Shown: positions 12,428-23,471 of the stretch, piece by piece
Numbering within the stretch: position 1 is the stretch's first letter
How the letters are laid out: each line of letters starts with the position of its first letter
NCBI RefSeq assembly: GCF_050624435.1
Contig: NC_134537.1
Coordinates: 119,959,586-120,023,585 of the forward strand
DNA: 64,000 nucleotides
Source of the DNA: Tenrec ecaudatus
Lineage: Eukaryota; Chordata; Mammalia; Afrosoricida; Tenrecidae
Direction: 5' to 3'
Position numbers and translations under genes: made by a program
Notes under the pieces: generated by a model
What the model was told of the DNA's origin: nothing
Seen by the model: the letters and a program-made list of their open reading frames with translations, nothing else
The model's database searches: none

Positions 12428-12622
12428 ATACTCTCAGAGAGTGTCACTGTATAGTGAATTTCAACCCTAGCAACCCCATGTGTGTCTCATTAGAGCGATA
12501 CTCCATGAGGTTTTTAATGCCTGATTCTTTTTGGAAGTAGATTGCCAGGGCATTCATACAAGGCAATTCTGCGTAGACTTGAAACGCCAACCACTCAGAT
12601 ACCATTTACATGACCTAGAGAC
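12428..12622 (-). repeat. AfroSINE, long older subfamily
   Basis: 'accccatgtgtgtctcatta', 'tttggaagtagattgccagg' and 'cttgaaacgccaaccactca' follow the older subfamily in reverse orientation. It is separated from the neighbouring younger copies by short spacers. Confidence 0.65.
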
Positions 12623-12657
12623 TAAATGATAGCTGGATCAAAATTCTTCAATTTACC

Positions 12658-12862
12658 AAGCCAAAAGCCAAGCCCATTGCCTTCGAGTGGAAGTTGACTC
12701 CTGGTGAACCTCTATGATAGAGTAGAACTGTCTCACTCCAAGTTTGAAAATCTGGACAGAATTGCATTGCCACATCTTTCTCCAAAGGAGCGTCTGCTGG
12801 ATTCAAACTGCCGAGCTTTGGGTTAGCAGCCAAACATCACTAGTACACCACCAGGGCGCCTG
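12658..12862 (-). repeat. AfroSINE
   Basis: Reverse-oriented copy running from 'agcccattgccttcgagtgg' to the head 'agtacaccaccagggcgcct', making three SINEs of the same orientation in a row at 12.15-12.86 kb. Confidence 0.75.
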
Positions 12863-13362
12863 CTACTCTTACAGTTAATAATTATTTGAGTACTCCTTGG
12901 TAGGGTCATCCAGAAATATTTAGGAGGAATAAAGAATGGCCTCAGGTACCGATTCGCCTTTGGCAATGAGAGAGAGAATGGAATTAAGGATGCTTTTAAG
13001 CCTCTGGCTTGCATTTGCAAAACAAAAACTGAGATAGTAAATGAGGCAAAAGTTACATGGAATATAATTGTCAAATTTTCATGAACATACAGTTTAATGC
13101 ATTATAATTCTGTCTTAAACAAGCTTCTAAGGCCACATTTAAAGAATACATGTTGGATTTAATATAATCTTTTTCTTGACGTTAATAAAATATAAGAAAC
13201 CATATCAAATCTCATTCTGAAAAGCGAGTATGATGATAATTCGGTTTCCCAGAGGCAAAATTTTCTTCCGTCCCATACAGTTCTATTATGGAAAATGTTC
13301 TATTAAGGCATCCCCAGGAGAAAAGCATCCATGTGCAACTGAGTAGTAAGCATACAATGGAA

Positions 13363-13555
13363 CAGTGTCCTGGTGGCAGAATGGCTAAGTGCATGGATCC
13401 TGTCTGAAAGGTCAGCATTTGAATCTACCAGCCACTTCACAAGAGAAAGATGTTTTCATGAATATTATATGCGGGAAAGCCTAATGTGGCAATTCTGTTT
13501 TACAAGGTCACGAGTCAAAATTAACTTGAAGGAAATGGGTTTGGTTTGTGTATAC
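13363..13555 (+). repeat. AfroSINE
   Basis: The head 'gtcctggtggcagaatggct', the middle 'cacttcacaagagaaagatg' and the tail 'ttgaaggaaatgggtttggt' match the family, with moderate divergence. Confidence 0.75.
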
Positions 13556-14212
13556 AAGGAAAACGCAAGGGGACTTTCAAATGTTACTAGAAGACATGGA
13601 ATTAAAAGATAGCTTCAGGAACTTTTTTGAGCCCTTAGTCTATAAAGAAACAATGAGTTCACATAATATGTTTCCCTAATTTGCTAATGAGTAAAAAAAT
13701 GACTATCCTTGTACATAAGCATGGCATTGTAAAACAGTGGCAGGCAGTGAAAGGAAATAGTAAAAACCAGGGGACAGACAGCAGAGAGGGTTGGCATAAG
13801 ATGGCAGAAAAATCATAACAAGACAAGTGGCATCACTAGGATGGTGAGAGGGGACAGACTTCACCCCATGACATTGTCAGAATGGGGACACCAAAATGAC
13901 ATTTGAAAGTCCCCTGGGGCAGTGGGGGTGGTAGAAGCAGCAACAGCAGGAAGAGGACCAGTGAAACAGGGGGAGGTACCATGGGAGGGTCAATGTCGTG
14001 GCAACTCATCACACACAACATCTACCATCAGGGTGGGGCAGGCTGCAGTACACAGCACAGTACAGAGAGGAGGATCCACTCCTTGGCCAATGGAGGGGGT
14101 ATGGGGTGTAGAGGAGCAAGGCCCCTTGGCACAGCACCGGACTGCTCACGGGCGGTCTGCAATCTGCTTAAGGAAGCCACAGTCTAGAACTCAAACAACG
14201 CATTGCATTGGT

Positions 14213-14298
14213 CACATCTGATGCACAACATCTTTAACGTGTTGAAGAGCAAGGATGTCACTTTGAGGACCAAGGTATGTCTGAATCCAGCTCGGAGG
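14213..14298 (+). mobile_element. RTE LINE fragment (downstream of RT core)
   Basis: 'gtgttgaagagcaaggatgt' and 'cactttgaggaccaaggt' match the RTE region 3' of the reverse transcriptase core on the plus strand. It abuts a minus-strand RTE fragment, so the two pieces come from different insertions or an inversion. Confidence 0.6.
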
Positions 14299-14357
14299 TC
14301 TTGCAGCTTCGTTGTGTGTATTCCTACATTATCTTCAGCAAGATTTTACTTGTATTT

Positions 14358-14733
14358 TGTGACAGTGATGCTGGAGTGAAGCCTGGATTCCCCATTGTAT
14401 GGTCGTAAGCCCCCTCCCCCTGATATGACCTAACAGAATATAACCTGATCGATGATGGGATCCCTGTGCACAGATGGGGAAAGATTAGCGTGGATAACAA
14501 CTCCCTAGCTCAAATTACAGCCCTGATGCAATAGGAAGACAGTTTCCTTGGGAGTGTGGCCCACTTCCTAGCTCGTTCATTTCTTGCTGAATCTGTATCC
14601 TGCTTCTGGCTCATTGATGTCCACTTCTTTGAACTTGAGCCAACAGCAAACCATATTGCCTGCTAATCCTGGGAACCGGTTTTTTCCCCAACAGTTTTGT
14701 TGGCAATTAATTTACATTTTCTTTATATCAATG

Positions 14734-14813
<80 letters not shown>

Positions 14814-14875
14814 ATATATACATATATATGTAATTGTCACTGGTTTTGCTTCTCTAGGGAACCCAGCTTAACACA
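14358..14875 (+). mobile_element. ERVL/MaLR-type solo LTR
   Basis: A 518 bp block with 5' TGTGACAGTGATG and 3' 'agggaacccagcttaacaca', the terminal signature of ERVL/MaLR LTRs. It sits inside the minus-strand RTE LINE. The flanking 5 bases are TATTT (14353-14357) and TATGC (14876-14880), a plausible diverged 5 bp target duplication, as ERVL integrases produce. It contains a (CT)n(AT)n microsatellite. Confidence 0.75.
14733..14810 (+). repeat. (CT)n then (AT)n microsatellite
   Basis: Fourteen CT units (14733-14760) pass directly into about twenty-five AT units (14761-14810) within the LTR. The open frames crossing it encode only alternating Ser-Leu and Ile-Tyr and are not genes. Confidence 0.97.
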
Positions 14876-16563
14876 TATGCGATATTAAAGATATTGTTTG
14901 ATAATTTCTGCAGTCTGTTAGATTATCTTTCTTTGGAATGGGTACAAATATGAATCTATTCCAGTCAGTTGACCAGATAGCTGAATTCCTAATTTTCTCA
15001 CAATTGGTTTTCCATCAGTTCCTGGAAGCTTGATTTACACCATGGCTTGTGCAGCTTGACTTCTTTCTTCAATATCATTCTTTTCTTTGTTTGTTTATCA
15101 TATGCTACCTCTTGAAATTGCTGTTGGCCAATTATTTTGGGTACAGTGACCTCATATTCTCCTCCCACATTATCCTTCAATATTTCAACTTGAAGCTTGA
15201 ATTTTTTGTTGTTATTTCAAAATGAGAGATGCTATTATTCATTTTGGGCTTTGAAACTTCAGATCTTTGCACATTTCAATACAGTATTCTACTTTGTCGT
15301 CCTGAGTTGTCCTTGGAAATTTTCTGTTCCCTTCTTTTTTTCTATTTGCTTTAGTCACTCTATGTTTAGCTACTTTATGTTCAAGTTTCCCAATCTCTTC
15401 TACTAAGACTCGGAGTGTCTGTAGTCTTTTCTGTCTCCCCTGCCTTTTGAATAACCGTTGGCTTCATGCATGTGGAACGTTCCCGATGTCATCCCATAGC
15501 TCATCCAGCCGCATGCCAGTGGTTTTCAATGAGACCAATGTTTGCTTGAGAGCATCTCAAACTTTAGATGAAATACATTCAAGGTTATGACTTGGTTCTT
15601 ATGGGTTTATTGAATCTTTCTTAAACTGCAACCTGAACTGGAAGGTGCATGATTGACGGTCTTCTCCAATGTCAATCTTGATTGGGCTGATGATTGTGAG
15701 CTTCTCCACTCTCTCTTTTCACAAATATAGTCCATTTGATTCCTGCGTGTTCTACTTGCAAAGTCCACAGGTGTAGTCACCTGTCAGGTAGTTGTTTCTT
15801 TAAAGGGTATTTACAATGAAGCAGTCTTGGGATCTCCAGCTTTGTTTCTATCAGTAATGCCATGATTACAAATTAGCGATCCTTTCTCTTTTTTTTCTAG
15901 TTTGTGCATTCCAGTTATCAGTAATTATCAATGTAACTTGATTGCAGGTTTGATAAATTTCAGACTGGATAAATTGACAGAAATCTTCTATTTCTTCATC
16001 TGTAGCTTTTGCTGTTTGTGTGTAAATATAAATATTGTTTGTATTAACTAGACTTCCTTGTTCACATATAGATATTATCCTATAACAGACAGACTTCAAT
16101 ATAGAACTTCAAAATGATACTATCAAATACTTCAATATGAGAGCAAACCATAGGATGACCTGACACAACATCAAAAATACCATTCCTTTTCACCTCAGTA
16201 AAATCCAGGATTTTTATCTTTACAAATTTTAACTAATTCTTGACAATTTCAAATTTTCCTAGATTCACACTTGGTACTTTCCACATTCTAATTATTACTG
16301 TATCATTGCAGCTTTTTTCATGTCAATGTTAGTCATGCTGTATCAACAAATGAAGGATGCTAAAGATGTGTTAAATCCACACCATTAAGGTCAACTCAAC
16401 TTTGAGGAGGAAGCTCGTCTCCTGTCATATTTTGATTCACTTTCAACCTGAAAGGATCATTTTCTGAATTGTCTCCTGCTATTCGTAGCTTTTCAATAAC
16501 TGATTGTTCACAAGTGGATAGCCTATTTCTCTTTCCTACATTGTTCTTAGTCTGAAAATTCCT

Positions 16564-17082
16564 TGTGTTAGTCTAGGTACTTTGGAAAAACAAATCCACA
16601 GAAACTCATGTGTAAGCAAGAGTTTTATATAATGGTTAAGTGCGCATCAAGAAAACATCCCTACCCAGTGCTGCCCAAAGCCAACAGTCAACCATTAACC
16701 CATATGTCCAACACCAATCCACAAAGTCCTTCTCCATCTCACAAAACACATGCAGTGATGCTGACTGCAGGAGGAAAGCTGAGTCAGTGAGCATGTAAGC
16801 ATCTCAGTGCTGGCAGGGGTCTCCACAGGGCTGCTCCAGCGCCCAGGGCTGCATCGGGGTAACTCCATGCAGCTTCTCCTTGGGGATGTCTTGCAGGAAG
16901 TGGGCCTTCCAGCTGAAGCAGGGAACTGGCTAAGGCAGCTGCACCCTGGTCCAACCATCAGAAACCAAGAGACCGGAGAACTAGAAAGACAAGGATCACC
17001 GAGCCATTTATCATCCCTCTGCCCTTCAATTAACCCCACATGTTTATCAGCCAGGTTAGCACAATAAACTAACTATCTGTGA
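16564..17082 (-). mobile_element. ERVL-type solo LTR, subfamily B
   Basis: Read on the plus strand it begins 'tgtgttagtctaggtacttt' (the reversed LTR 3' end). It passes 'acccatatgtccaacacc' and 'gggctgcatcggggtaactc', and ends near 'aataaactaactatct'. It shares the distinctive 'gggctgcatcggggtaa' segment with the LTR at 54.6 kb, which defines a subfamily. The 86-codon open frame inside is not a gene. Confidence 0.75.
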
Positions 17083-18734
17083 TACTGATGACATCGCTTC
17101 CATCGTCACAATAACATGCAATGCACCAAAAGATGGCAAACTGCCCGACAAGTAGTATATATTTTGTTTTTTATATTAGCAACAAATAATCATAAAATTA
17201 GAAAATAAAACTATTGAATATAAAAGCAATGCAATATTTTAATGAAAAACGTGAAATTTTCACATTAAACTTATAAAAAGTGCTAATAGTAATATAAATT
17301 CCACATAAATGACAAAGTGTATTCATAGGTTGGAAAACTCTATATATTTTGAATGTTAATTATCCCCAAATTAATCTACATTGTTAGAGAAATTTCAACA
17401 AAATTGTAGTTCAATTTTTATGTAAATCTTGGTACCTCCAAGATTTATATAGAAGTATAAATCATAGATTAGCTAAAGTGCTACTTAAAAATTAATATAA
17501 AGAGAATACTATTTTGTTCTTCATTCATTTTATTTAGAAAAATCTCCCTCAGTCTATCAACTGTGAAACAATATTCTTTGATAAATTTAATTTTAAAAGG
17601 TTTTATAGAAGCTATATGGAACTGTGTCCTCAGCAAATGAAGTACTGATCTTGCATAGAATCAGCCCACGGCCATTATATAATTCATAGATTTTGCTAGA
17701 GTAAAATTACAGCAAAGAATTATGCATTTGCTTAAATTTGAAATCATTCTTATGATGCTGTTATTTTATTTAAAGTTTTATTTCAGACTATTTAATTATA
17801 TTTTTAGCAAAATAATGAAACTTTCTAGTAAAAATAAATAAATAAGGATGTGAAGTTAGCGATGCATGTATGTACACAAAGAAGACCATGCTGACCTGCA
17901 TGAGGTCTATATTTATTCACTGTGCCGCTGTTAGTAGCCATGTACAAGTTAGGAAAGGGGGAAAGGAGATTAGCGACAATGAGTGCTTTTCCTTTTGCTC
18001 AATATCATTGATCAAATACTCTGTCTGTGCCTCTATAACAGGCCTGAGAAAATAGCGTAGTTTTATTAGTGGTAACTTTCCTGGATCAATAACTTTTCTA
18101 ATGAATATAAAATCCTCAGTGCCTTGCAGTCCAAATTCATGCAATTGGATTGCTTGTTGTAATCAAGCACTGGCATTAACTTTCTGGTGTGATAAAATAA
18201 GTGTTTTGTAATTTAGTCCTCAACTGCTTCTGGCATTTCAACTCTTTGTTGGCATATAAAACAGAAATCTCTCCTCTAGTGAAAAAGTAATTTATTGACT
18301 TTTTTTCCTCCTAGCACCTCAGATGAACAAGCCATTGGTCTTGTGAGTTTTTCTATTCAAATATTACTGGATAAAAGTTGGCTCACTCCAACCTTAACAA
18401 ATTGACATTCAATCCAGATCAATAGGTTCTTTATACAATTCAGTCTTGGAAAGGAAATAATCCACACGTTTTATACTAAGTATGTCTAATTTCAATCTTC
18501 ATACTGTGTAATTATTCTGTATAATCAAGCAAACTGTGAGTCTTATACCTTTGACTTAACAAATGCCTACCACATATGTTCACATGGCAGGTGACAATAT
18601 TTGGAGATGTTGGGTTGTCTGTGAACATAATAATTAAACTTTTATTTGTTGTTGCCTGGATTTGTAAATGTTACTAGTACATAAATCAATTCTGTTTGCT
18701 AATATTCTACATAAATTACATTTAAAAATTACAC
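17083..18734. other. Unannotated AT-rich interval
   Basis: Long AT-rich stretch without a recognised repeat, gene or regulatory signal. Short open frames only. Confidence 0.6.
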
Positions 18735-18890
18735 TCATACATGCGGAGACTTCAAAAGGTTTATGGAAAAATCCCACTCTGTTTCTTCCAAGACAGGCTT
18801 CCTTTTGTCTTTGTGGTAGTTTATGGTACTTTCAACATCTTTTGCCAACACCAGAATTCAATTCCATTTTTCTACAACATTTTGAAACCC
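18735..18890 (-). mobile_element. RTE LINE 3'-region fragment
   Basis: 'tttcttccaagacaggcttc', 'tttatggtactttcaacatc' and 'gccaacaccagaattcaa' match the reversed RTE region downstream of the RT core. It ends just before the LTR at 18902. Confidence 0.6.
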
Positions 18891-18901
18891 CTTCATGTGA
18901 C

Positions 18902-19405
18902 TGTGTTAGTCTGGGTTGACTAGAGAAACAAATCCAGAGACACTCATATGCATATAAGAAAGAGTTTTATATAAAACAGCAATTATATATTGAGAGAACA
19001 TCCCAGCCCAGTCAAGATCAAGTCCATGGGTGCGATATTAACCCATATGTCTGTTACCAATCTATACATTCCTTTTCAGACTCACAAAACACATGCAATG
19101 ACTCTGGATGCAGAAAGATCACAGGCCAGTGGGTGGAAAGTCTTCTGGATCCAGGGGCAGTGGAAGCACCTCAGCTCTGGCAGGGGTCTCCACATGGCTC
19201 CTCCAGCTCCATTACCTAGTATAGCTTCAGGTGTCTTGTCATCAGGAATGTTTCTCGGTGAGTGATTGTGTCCCGCCTCCAGTGAGCTATTTATCTCATT
19301 AGTGCCTCCAAATGAGGTCATCAAGCTGTGACTGATTGACAAGCTAAACTCTGCTCCTTCACTCTTAATAGTCTCAATTTGACACCAGATTATGTATCTA
19401 CCACA
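18902..19405 (-). repeat. 3' LTR of the minus-strand provirus
   Basis: Complete 504 bp LTR. The reversed 3' end 'tgtgttagtctgggttgact' is at the low coordinate and the reversed 5' end 'tatgtatctaccaca' at the high one. A 'ttttatataaaa' box near 18965 is the reversed TATAAA-type signal of the family. The flanking 5 bases do not form a clean duplication. Confidence 0.8.
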
Positions 19406-19932
19406 GAGCACCCCTTGTCAACTTGACACTTTCACACAACTCTTTACCCATATATAATTTTCAAACAAACAACAATAAAATCATATCCATACCTAACAGG
19501 ATAAAACTAAACTGCATACAATTAAAAAATGTGCCAAGCCTCATTTAAATATAATATTTTATAAGTGAACAACACAACAATATTCTATGCTTATGTGAAC
19601 ACATACACCATAACCCTATAATCCTGTACAGATATCCCCCCACTTATGAAAGTTTGTAAGCCAACCACTTCATGCCTTTGTCCTCCCCATTTTGGGTATC
19701 CAATTTCTATACTGCCTACTTACATCAACCCACTGCTCTGAGGAGACAATCATATTCTTTAATGTAAAGAATCTTCATTCCATTTGGAACCTTATAAGTC
19801 TGCACCCATAAGTAAAGCCAAATCAGGACAGGCTGTCCATAAAGTCATCAGCAATATGCACAAGTTCATAGGCTCTAAAATCTTCTCTTCATAGCCTCGC
19901 CTGGGTGCCCTTTGCCTGCCATGCCTTTAGAC

Positions 19933-20123
19933 CAGTGGTTCTCAACCTTCCTAATGCTGAGAGCCTTTAGTATAGTTCCTTATGTTGTGGTGACCCCCCA
20001 ACCATAAAATTATTTTCACTGCTACTTCATAACTGTAATTTTGCTACTGTTGTGAATCAGGAGACCCCGTGAAAGCGTTATTCGACCCCCAAAGTGGTTG
20101 CAACCCACAGGTTGAGAACTGCT
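19933..20123 (+). mobile_element. SPIN-type hAT MITE (nonautonomous DNA transposon)
   Basis: A 191 bp element starting CAGTGGTTCTCAACCTTCC and ending GGTTGAGAACTGCT, an inverted-repeat pair. It is flanked by a perfect 8 bp target duplication CTTTAGAC (19925-19932 and 20124-20131), which fits the hAT preference nTnnnnAn. The interior ('ttgctacttcataactgtaa' type text, then 'cgacccccaaagtgg') matches the ends of SPIN with the centre deleted. It has no coding capacity and would depend on an hAT transposase in trans. It lies inside the internal region of the ERVL-like provirus, so it is younger than that provirus. Confidence 0.9.
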
Positions 20124-21129
20124 CTTTAGACCATGGGCCCCATCTCAAAGTCTCAACAACCCTAGCCCCCTTGTGCTAGGTCATGAACTTCAGACTAGTC
20201 TACCCCTCTTGTTTCTCCTCTAGTTCCTCTAAACCAGGTCCATGGGTGTCAGTGACCAGACTCATCCTGACTCTTTATTGCTGCTTTTCTCCCACTTCCA
20301 CTCAACAAGTGGATCAAGGTGGTCACCTAGCAAGCATTTCAACCTTCCCACAGACTCTTTTTAATGTTCAGTCCTAGAAGAGAGTTTCTTCATAGTTCCA
20401 ATTTTTTTCCAGCTACTGGTACAAACCACTAATTCGAAATTCAAAAATCCAAAGAGTTCCTTCCCCACCCCCCCTCAAATTGTCAACATCTCCCTAGGCA
20501 AATCTCTTCACTTTCAAGTGTCCTGAACACTCAAGACACTGGGTGGGACTTATCCTTTCAGTGACTTCCTTGTAGGTGTGTCCTACACCCATTTAAAGAT
20601 CAAATTTTAATGACTCCAGGCAAGTGGGCTTGCAAGCTCTCTATTTTAAGACTTCCCAATAGTCATTTCTATCGATCTTTATATCAACAATAATACGCAG
20701 AATAAATCATTATAAACAAAGTAGAATCAGATTCTTAAAACAGTCAAGTTCAATGCTTATTTAGCTTGTCTAAATCGTTATCTAGACTATTCCATTGATA
20801 CAAAATATTGCCTTAGACCTCTACAGAATCAAACTAGGGATGAGCCTTCTGTCAGCCATTTTCACTAAGCAGTTCTGAGAAATTCAAGGGGTGATTTTGC
20901 CACCCAAGCTCTAGGTTCACATTTATCACAATCATTTTCACCCTTTAAGATAGGATTAATCAAAGACAATTTCTAGGAATCAAACTTTAAATTCCCATAT
21001 TCTTTTCAGAAAACAACATGGTGAACTACATGGCCACATCTAACTCTGGCTAGCCAAAGAAGAAAACTACCATGAGGCAGAGGTCAAACAAGTGTCCATT
21101 CTCCATCTTTATGATTTGTTTTTCTAGTA

Positions 21130-21151
21130 CCCCACTCACAAGGCACCATAA
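21130..21151 (-). other. Primer-binding-site-like sequence (tRNA-Leu type)
   Basis: Directly inside the 5' LTR, the minus strand reads TTA then TGGTGCCTTGTGAGTGGGG. It is similar to the 3' end complement of tRNA-Leu, the primer that gives the ERV-L group its name. The equivalent site after the LTR at 48.55 kb is TGGTACCTTGGGAGTGGGG. Confidence 0.65.
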
Positions 21152-21542
21152 TGTGTTAGTCTGGATTAACTAAAGAAACAAATTCAGAGACACTCATATG
21201 TGTATAAAAAAGAGTTTTACATAAAAGACCAATTGTATACCGAGAAAACATTCCAGCCCAGTGCAGATCAAGTCCATAAGTCCAATATTAACCCATATGT
21301 CTGATACCAATCCATAAAGTTCTCTTCAGAGTCACGAAACACATGCAATGATTCTGAATGCAGGAAGAGCACAGGCCAGTGGGTGAGACGTCTTGAAGAT
21401 CCAGTGTCGTCGTAAGTATCTCAGTGCTGGCAGGGTCTCCACGTGTCTCCTTTAGTTCCAGGGTTATAGTGCAGTTCCATGTGTCCTGTCCACAGGAATG
21501 TCTCACAGGAACTGAGTCTGTGTCCCACCTCCAATGAGCTAT

Positions 21543-21905
21543 ACCTGCAATGCAATATCTCCTTTGATTTCTTGACTGCTGCTTCCACCAGCATTGATTA
21601 TAGATCCAAGTAAAATGAATTCCTTGACAATTTCAATCTTCTTTTCATTTATCATGATATACCATTCTCATTTTAATGATTATTTTCATAATTTACATTG
21701 AGCTGTAATGCATACTGAAGCCTATAGTCTTTGATCTTCATCAACTTACTTTTGTTTTCAGCAAGTAAGATTGTGTTATCTGTATATTACGTACAGGTTG
21801 TTATCTGTATATTATGTACAGGTTATTAGTGAGACTTCCTCTAACCCCTGATGTCCCATTCTTCATACAGTCCAGCTTCTTGGTCTATTTGCTTGGCGTA
21901 CATGT
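21543..21905 (-). mobile_element. RTE LINE fragment (reverse transcriptase part)
   Basis: 'gatttcttgactgctgcttc', 'gatccaagtaaaatgaattc' and 'agtccagcttcttggtctat' match the reversed RTE reverse-transcriptase region. The truncated 5' LTR of the provirus joins it at about 21541. A 25 bp tandem duplication lies inside (21776-21825, 'ttatctgtatatta.gtacag' twice). Confidence 0.7.
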
Positions 21906-22435
21906 ACATATATAAAATAATATATCATTTTTACATAGCCACCAATTTGCCTCTATAGAGTATTTTCAAGAAAGATCAAAATTAATTAGTAGTAATAATA
22001 AGTAGTTCTTGATTAAAATGTTCTATGACAAGTTATTAGAATTGAAATGGGTAAATATAGTTTCGGTTTTAGCTTGAAAGAAATATTTATTTCATGGAAC
22101 TGATTCATATGATGGGCCAGGGGGTTGGGCTGGGAAACAGACAAGTCCAAAGCTGGTAAATTGGGCAACAGGTTTCTATCCCAACATCGATAGGTCAGAT
22201 GACAGAAAGAATGCTGGAAAAGAGCACCACCAAAATATCAGAGTATAGTTTGGAGACAGAACACATTCCAGGGAAATCAGATTCACCATTTATAAACTCC
22301 ACGTTATATTATTTTAAAGTTGATAAATATTTCTACATTTTTCTTAAAGACAATTTCAATATTTTTAGAAATCTCTCCACTTAATTATTAGGCCTAACTT
22401 AAGAATAATCAGTTCTTATGATGCAGCCCTTCTCC

Positions 22436-22640
22436 ATAATTACCCTCATGAAAGATCACTGAAGATATGGATGCTATAGTAATATGTGTGAAGAAACCAG
22501 ATGGTAACCAGCTGTCAGAATGGTATTCAGGGTCTTAAAAGCTTGTCTTAAAACAAGAAGCCATCTAAGTGAGGTGTCAGCGACATCTGGATGAAAGAAG
22601 CTCATCAGCTTTTGTGACCCCAGGATTGTAAATAATAAAA
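22436..22640 (+). mobile_element. L1 3'-region fragment
   Basis: 'agggtcttaaaagcttgtct', 'aacaagaagccatctaagtg' and 'acatctggatgaaagaagct' match the L1 3'UTR block also seen at 25.4-25.65 kb and 45.03-45.2 kb, in the same orientation. Confidence 0.7.
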
Positions 22641-22673
22641 TCTAAGACAAGAAGAGGGAATTGTATTAATGCT

Positions 22674-22840
22674 TACATATTGAGCATCCAGATTGCAGAA
22701 GTTATGGTTGGCAGTAATAGTCCAAAATTCATTAGCAGAGTTCCTACAGGGATTAAACTTCCATAAAACTCTCTGGGATGATGACCAGGAATGTGAATAG
22801 CCCGGCCCTCAGACAGAGCGTAAGTGATCCAACGAAGATA
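22674..22840 (-). CDS. Exon-like block, unrecognised protein
   Basis: On the minus strand about 55 codons read without a stop (WITYALSEGRA, then a GHHP motif, then a hydrophobic stretch GTLLMNFGLLLPTI). They end at a possible splice donor, CTCAATAT|GTAAGC, near 22674-22680. The upstream end is cut by an AfroSINE inserted at 22841. The composition looks like a membrane protein segment, but I do not recognise the family. It may be an exon of an unknown gene, part of an old pseudogene, or a chance frame next to an L1 fragment. Confidence 0.25.
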
Positions 22841-23024
22841 TAACTCACTACCATCGAGGCAATGACGACGCATAGCAACCTCCTGTGGGTTCCTGAAACT
22901 AACTGATTATGTGAATAGAAAAGCCCAGTCTCTCTCCACTGAAGCTGCTGGTGTTTTCAAACTGCTGATCTCACAGACCATCGCCCAGTGGGCAACCACT
23001 ACACCACCACCATCTGCTCCTGGA
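22841..23024 (-). repeat. AfroSINE
   Basis: Reverse copy from 'aactcactaccatcgaggca' (3' end) to the head 'cactacaccaccaccatctg'. It adjoins the exon-like block just below it. Confidence 0.75.
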
Positions 23025-23471
23025 TGCAGATGGCAAGGGGCTATGATTTCTGTATATGAAATTCAGGCTAGATAAATCTATAGAGACAGCAACCGCACTA
23101 ACAGGGGATGTTTGGAAAAATTGGGAACCCATAATAGTAAATATAAAAATGTTCTAAATTTGGTTGCGGTGATGCTTGCACATCTCTTTCTAATATATAT
23201 TTAAGCCATTGAATTGCATGGTACATGGGTTATATGTCAATAAAACGTTTTAAAATTAAGAGAACATTGTCAAAATTAAATTAACTATAAAACCATAAAC
23301 TTCCTAAAATTACTATTATAGAGACTAGCTAAATATGAAACAAATAAGCACATAGTGGATAGCCTAAATTATGGTGTTAAAATATGTACAATTTGCAATT
23401 TAATACAAATTCCTTCTTTGTTCCCAACTCTGGACAGAAACAATAAAATAAAACACAAGTCCAATATCTCA

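Larger units (their letters stand above)
14318..16555 (-). mobile_element. RTE/BovB-type LINE, minus strand, split by an LTR
   Basis: Minus-strand LINE covering reverse transcriptase and endonuclease. The piece 14318-14357 ('cttcagcaagattttacttg') resumes after the LTR at 14876 ('gatattaaagatattgtttg'). It continues through 'aatgggtacaaatatgaatc', 'ggaagcttgatttac' and, in the endonuclease part, 'ccagttatcagtaattatca' (about 15911-15930), ending near 16555 in the 5' region. The frame is destroyed by many stops. It is the best example here of a single element reconstructable across an insertion. Confidence 0.75.
18902..21541 (-). mobile_element. ERVL/MaLR-like provirus, nonautonomous, minus strand
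   Basis: The structure on the minus strand is a 5' LTR (21152-21541, truncated at its outer U3 end), a primer-binding site, an internal region (19406-21151, about 1.75 kb), and a 3' LTR (18902-19405, 504 bp, ends TGTGTTAG...CTACCACA as read on plus). On the minus strand the internal region starts 'ttatggtgccttgtgagtgg', whose TGGTGCC...GAGTGGGG resembles a tRNA-Leu primer-binding site, as used by ERV-L. No gag, pol or env frame is recognisable. The internal length is like nonautonomous MaLR elements. A SPIN element is inserted in the internal region. The internal region is shared with 48.55-50.16 kb. Confidence 0.8.

Noticed and set aside
14584..14888. Frames with Ser-Leu and Ile-Tyr repeats
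   Set aside because: They are translations of the (CT)n(AT)n microsatellite inside an LTR.
16695..17067. Overlapping frames of 86-114 codons on both strands
   Set aside because: They lie wholly inside a subfamily B LTR and recur in the copy at 54.75-55.03 kb.
22674..22873. Nuclear mitochondrial insert for the hydrophobic frame at 22.7 kb
   Set aside because: The peptide does not match a mitochondrial protein that I know, and tryptophan is encoded by TGG with no TGA codons.
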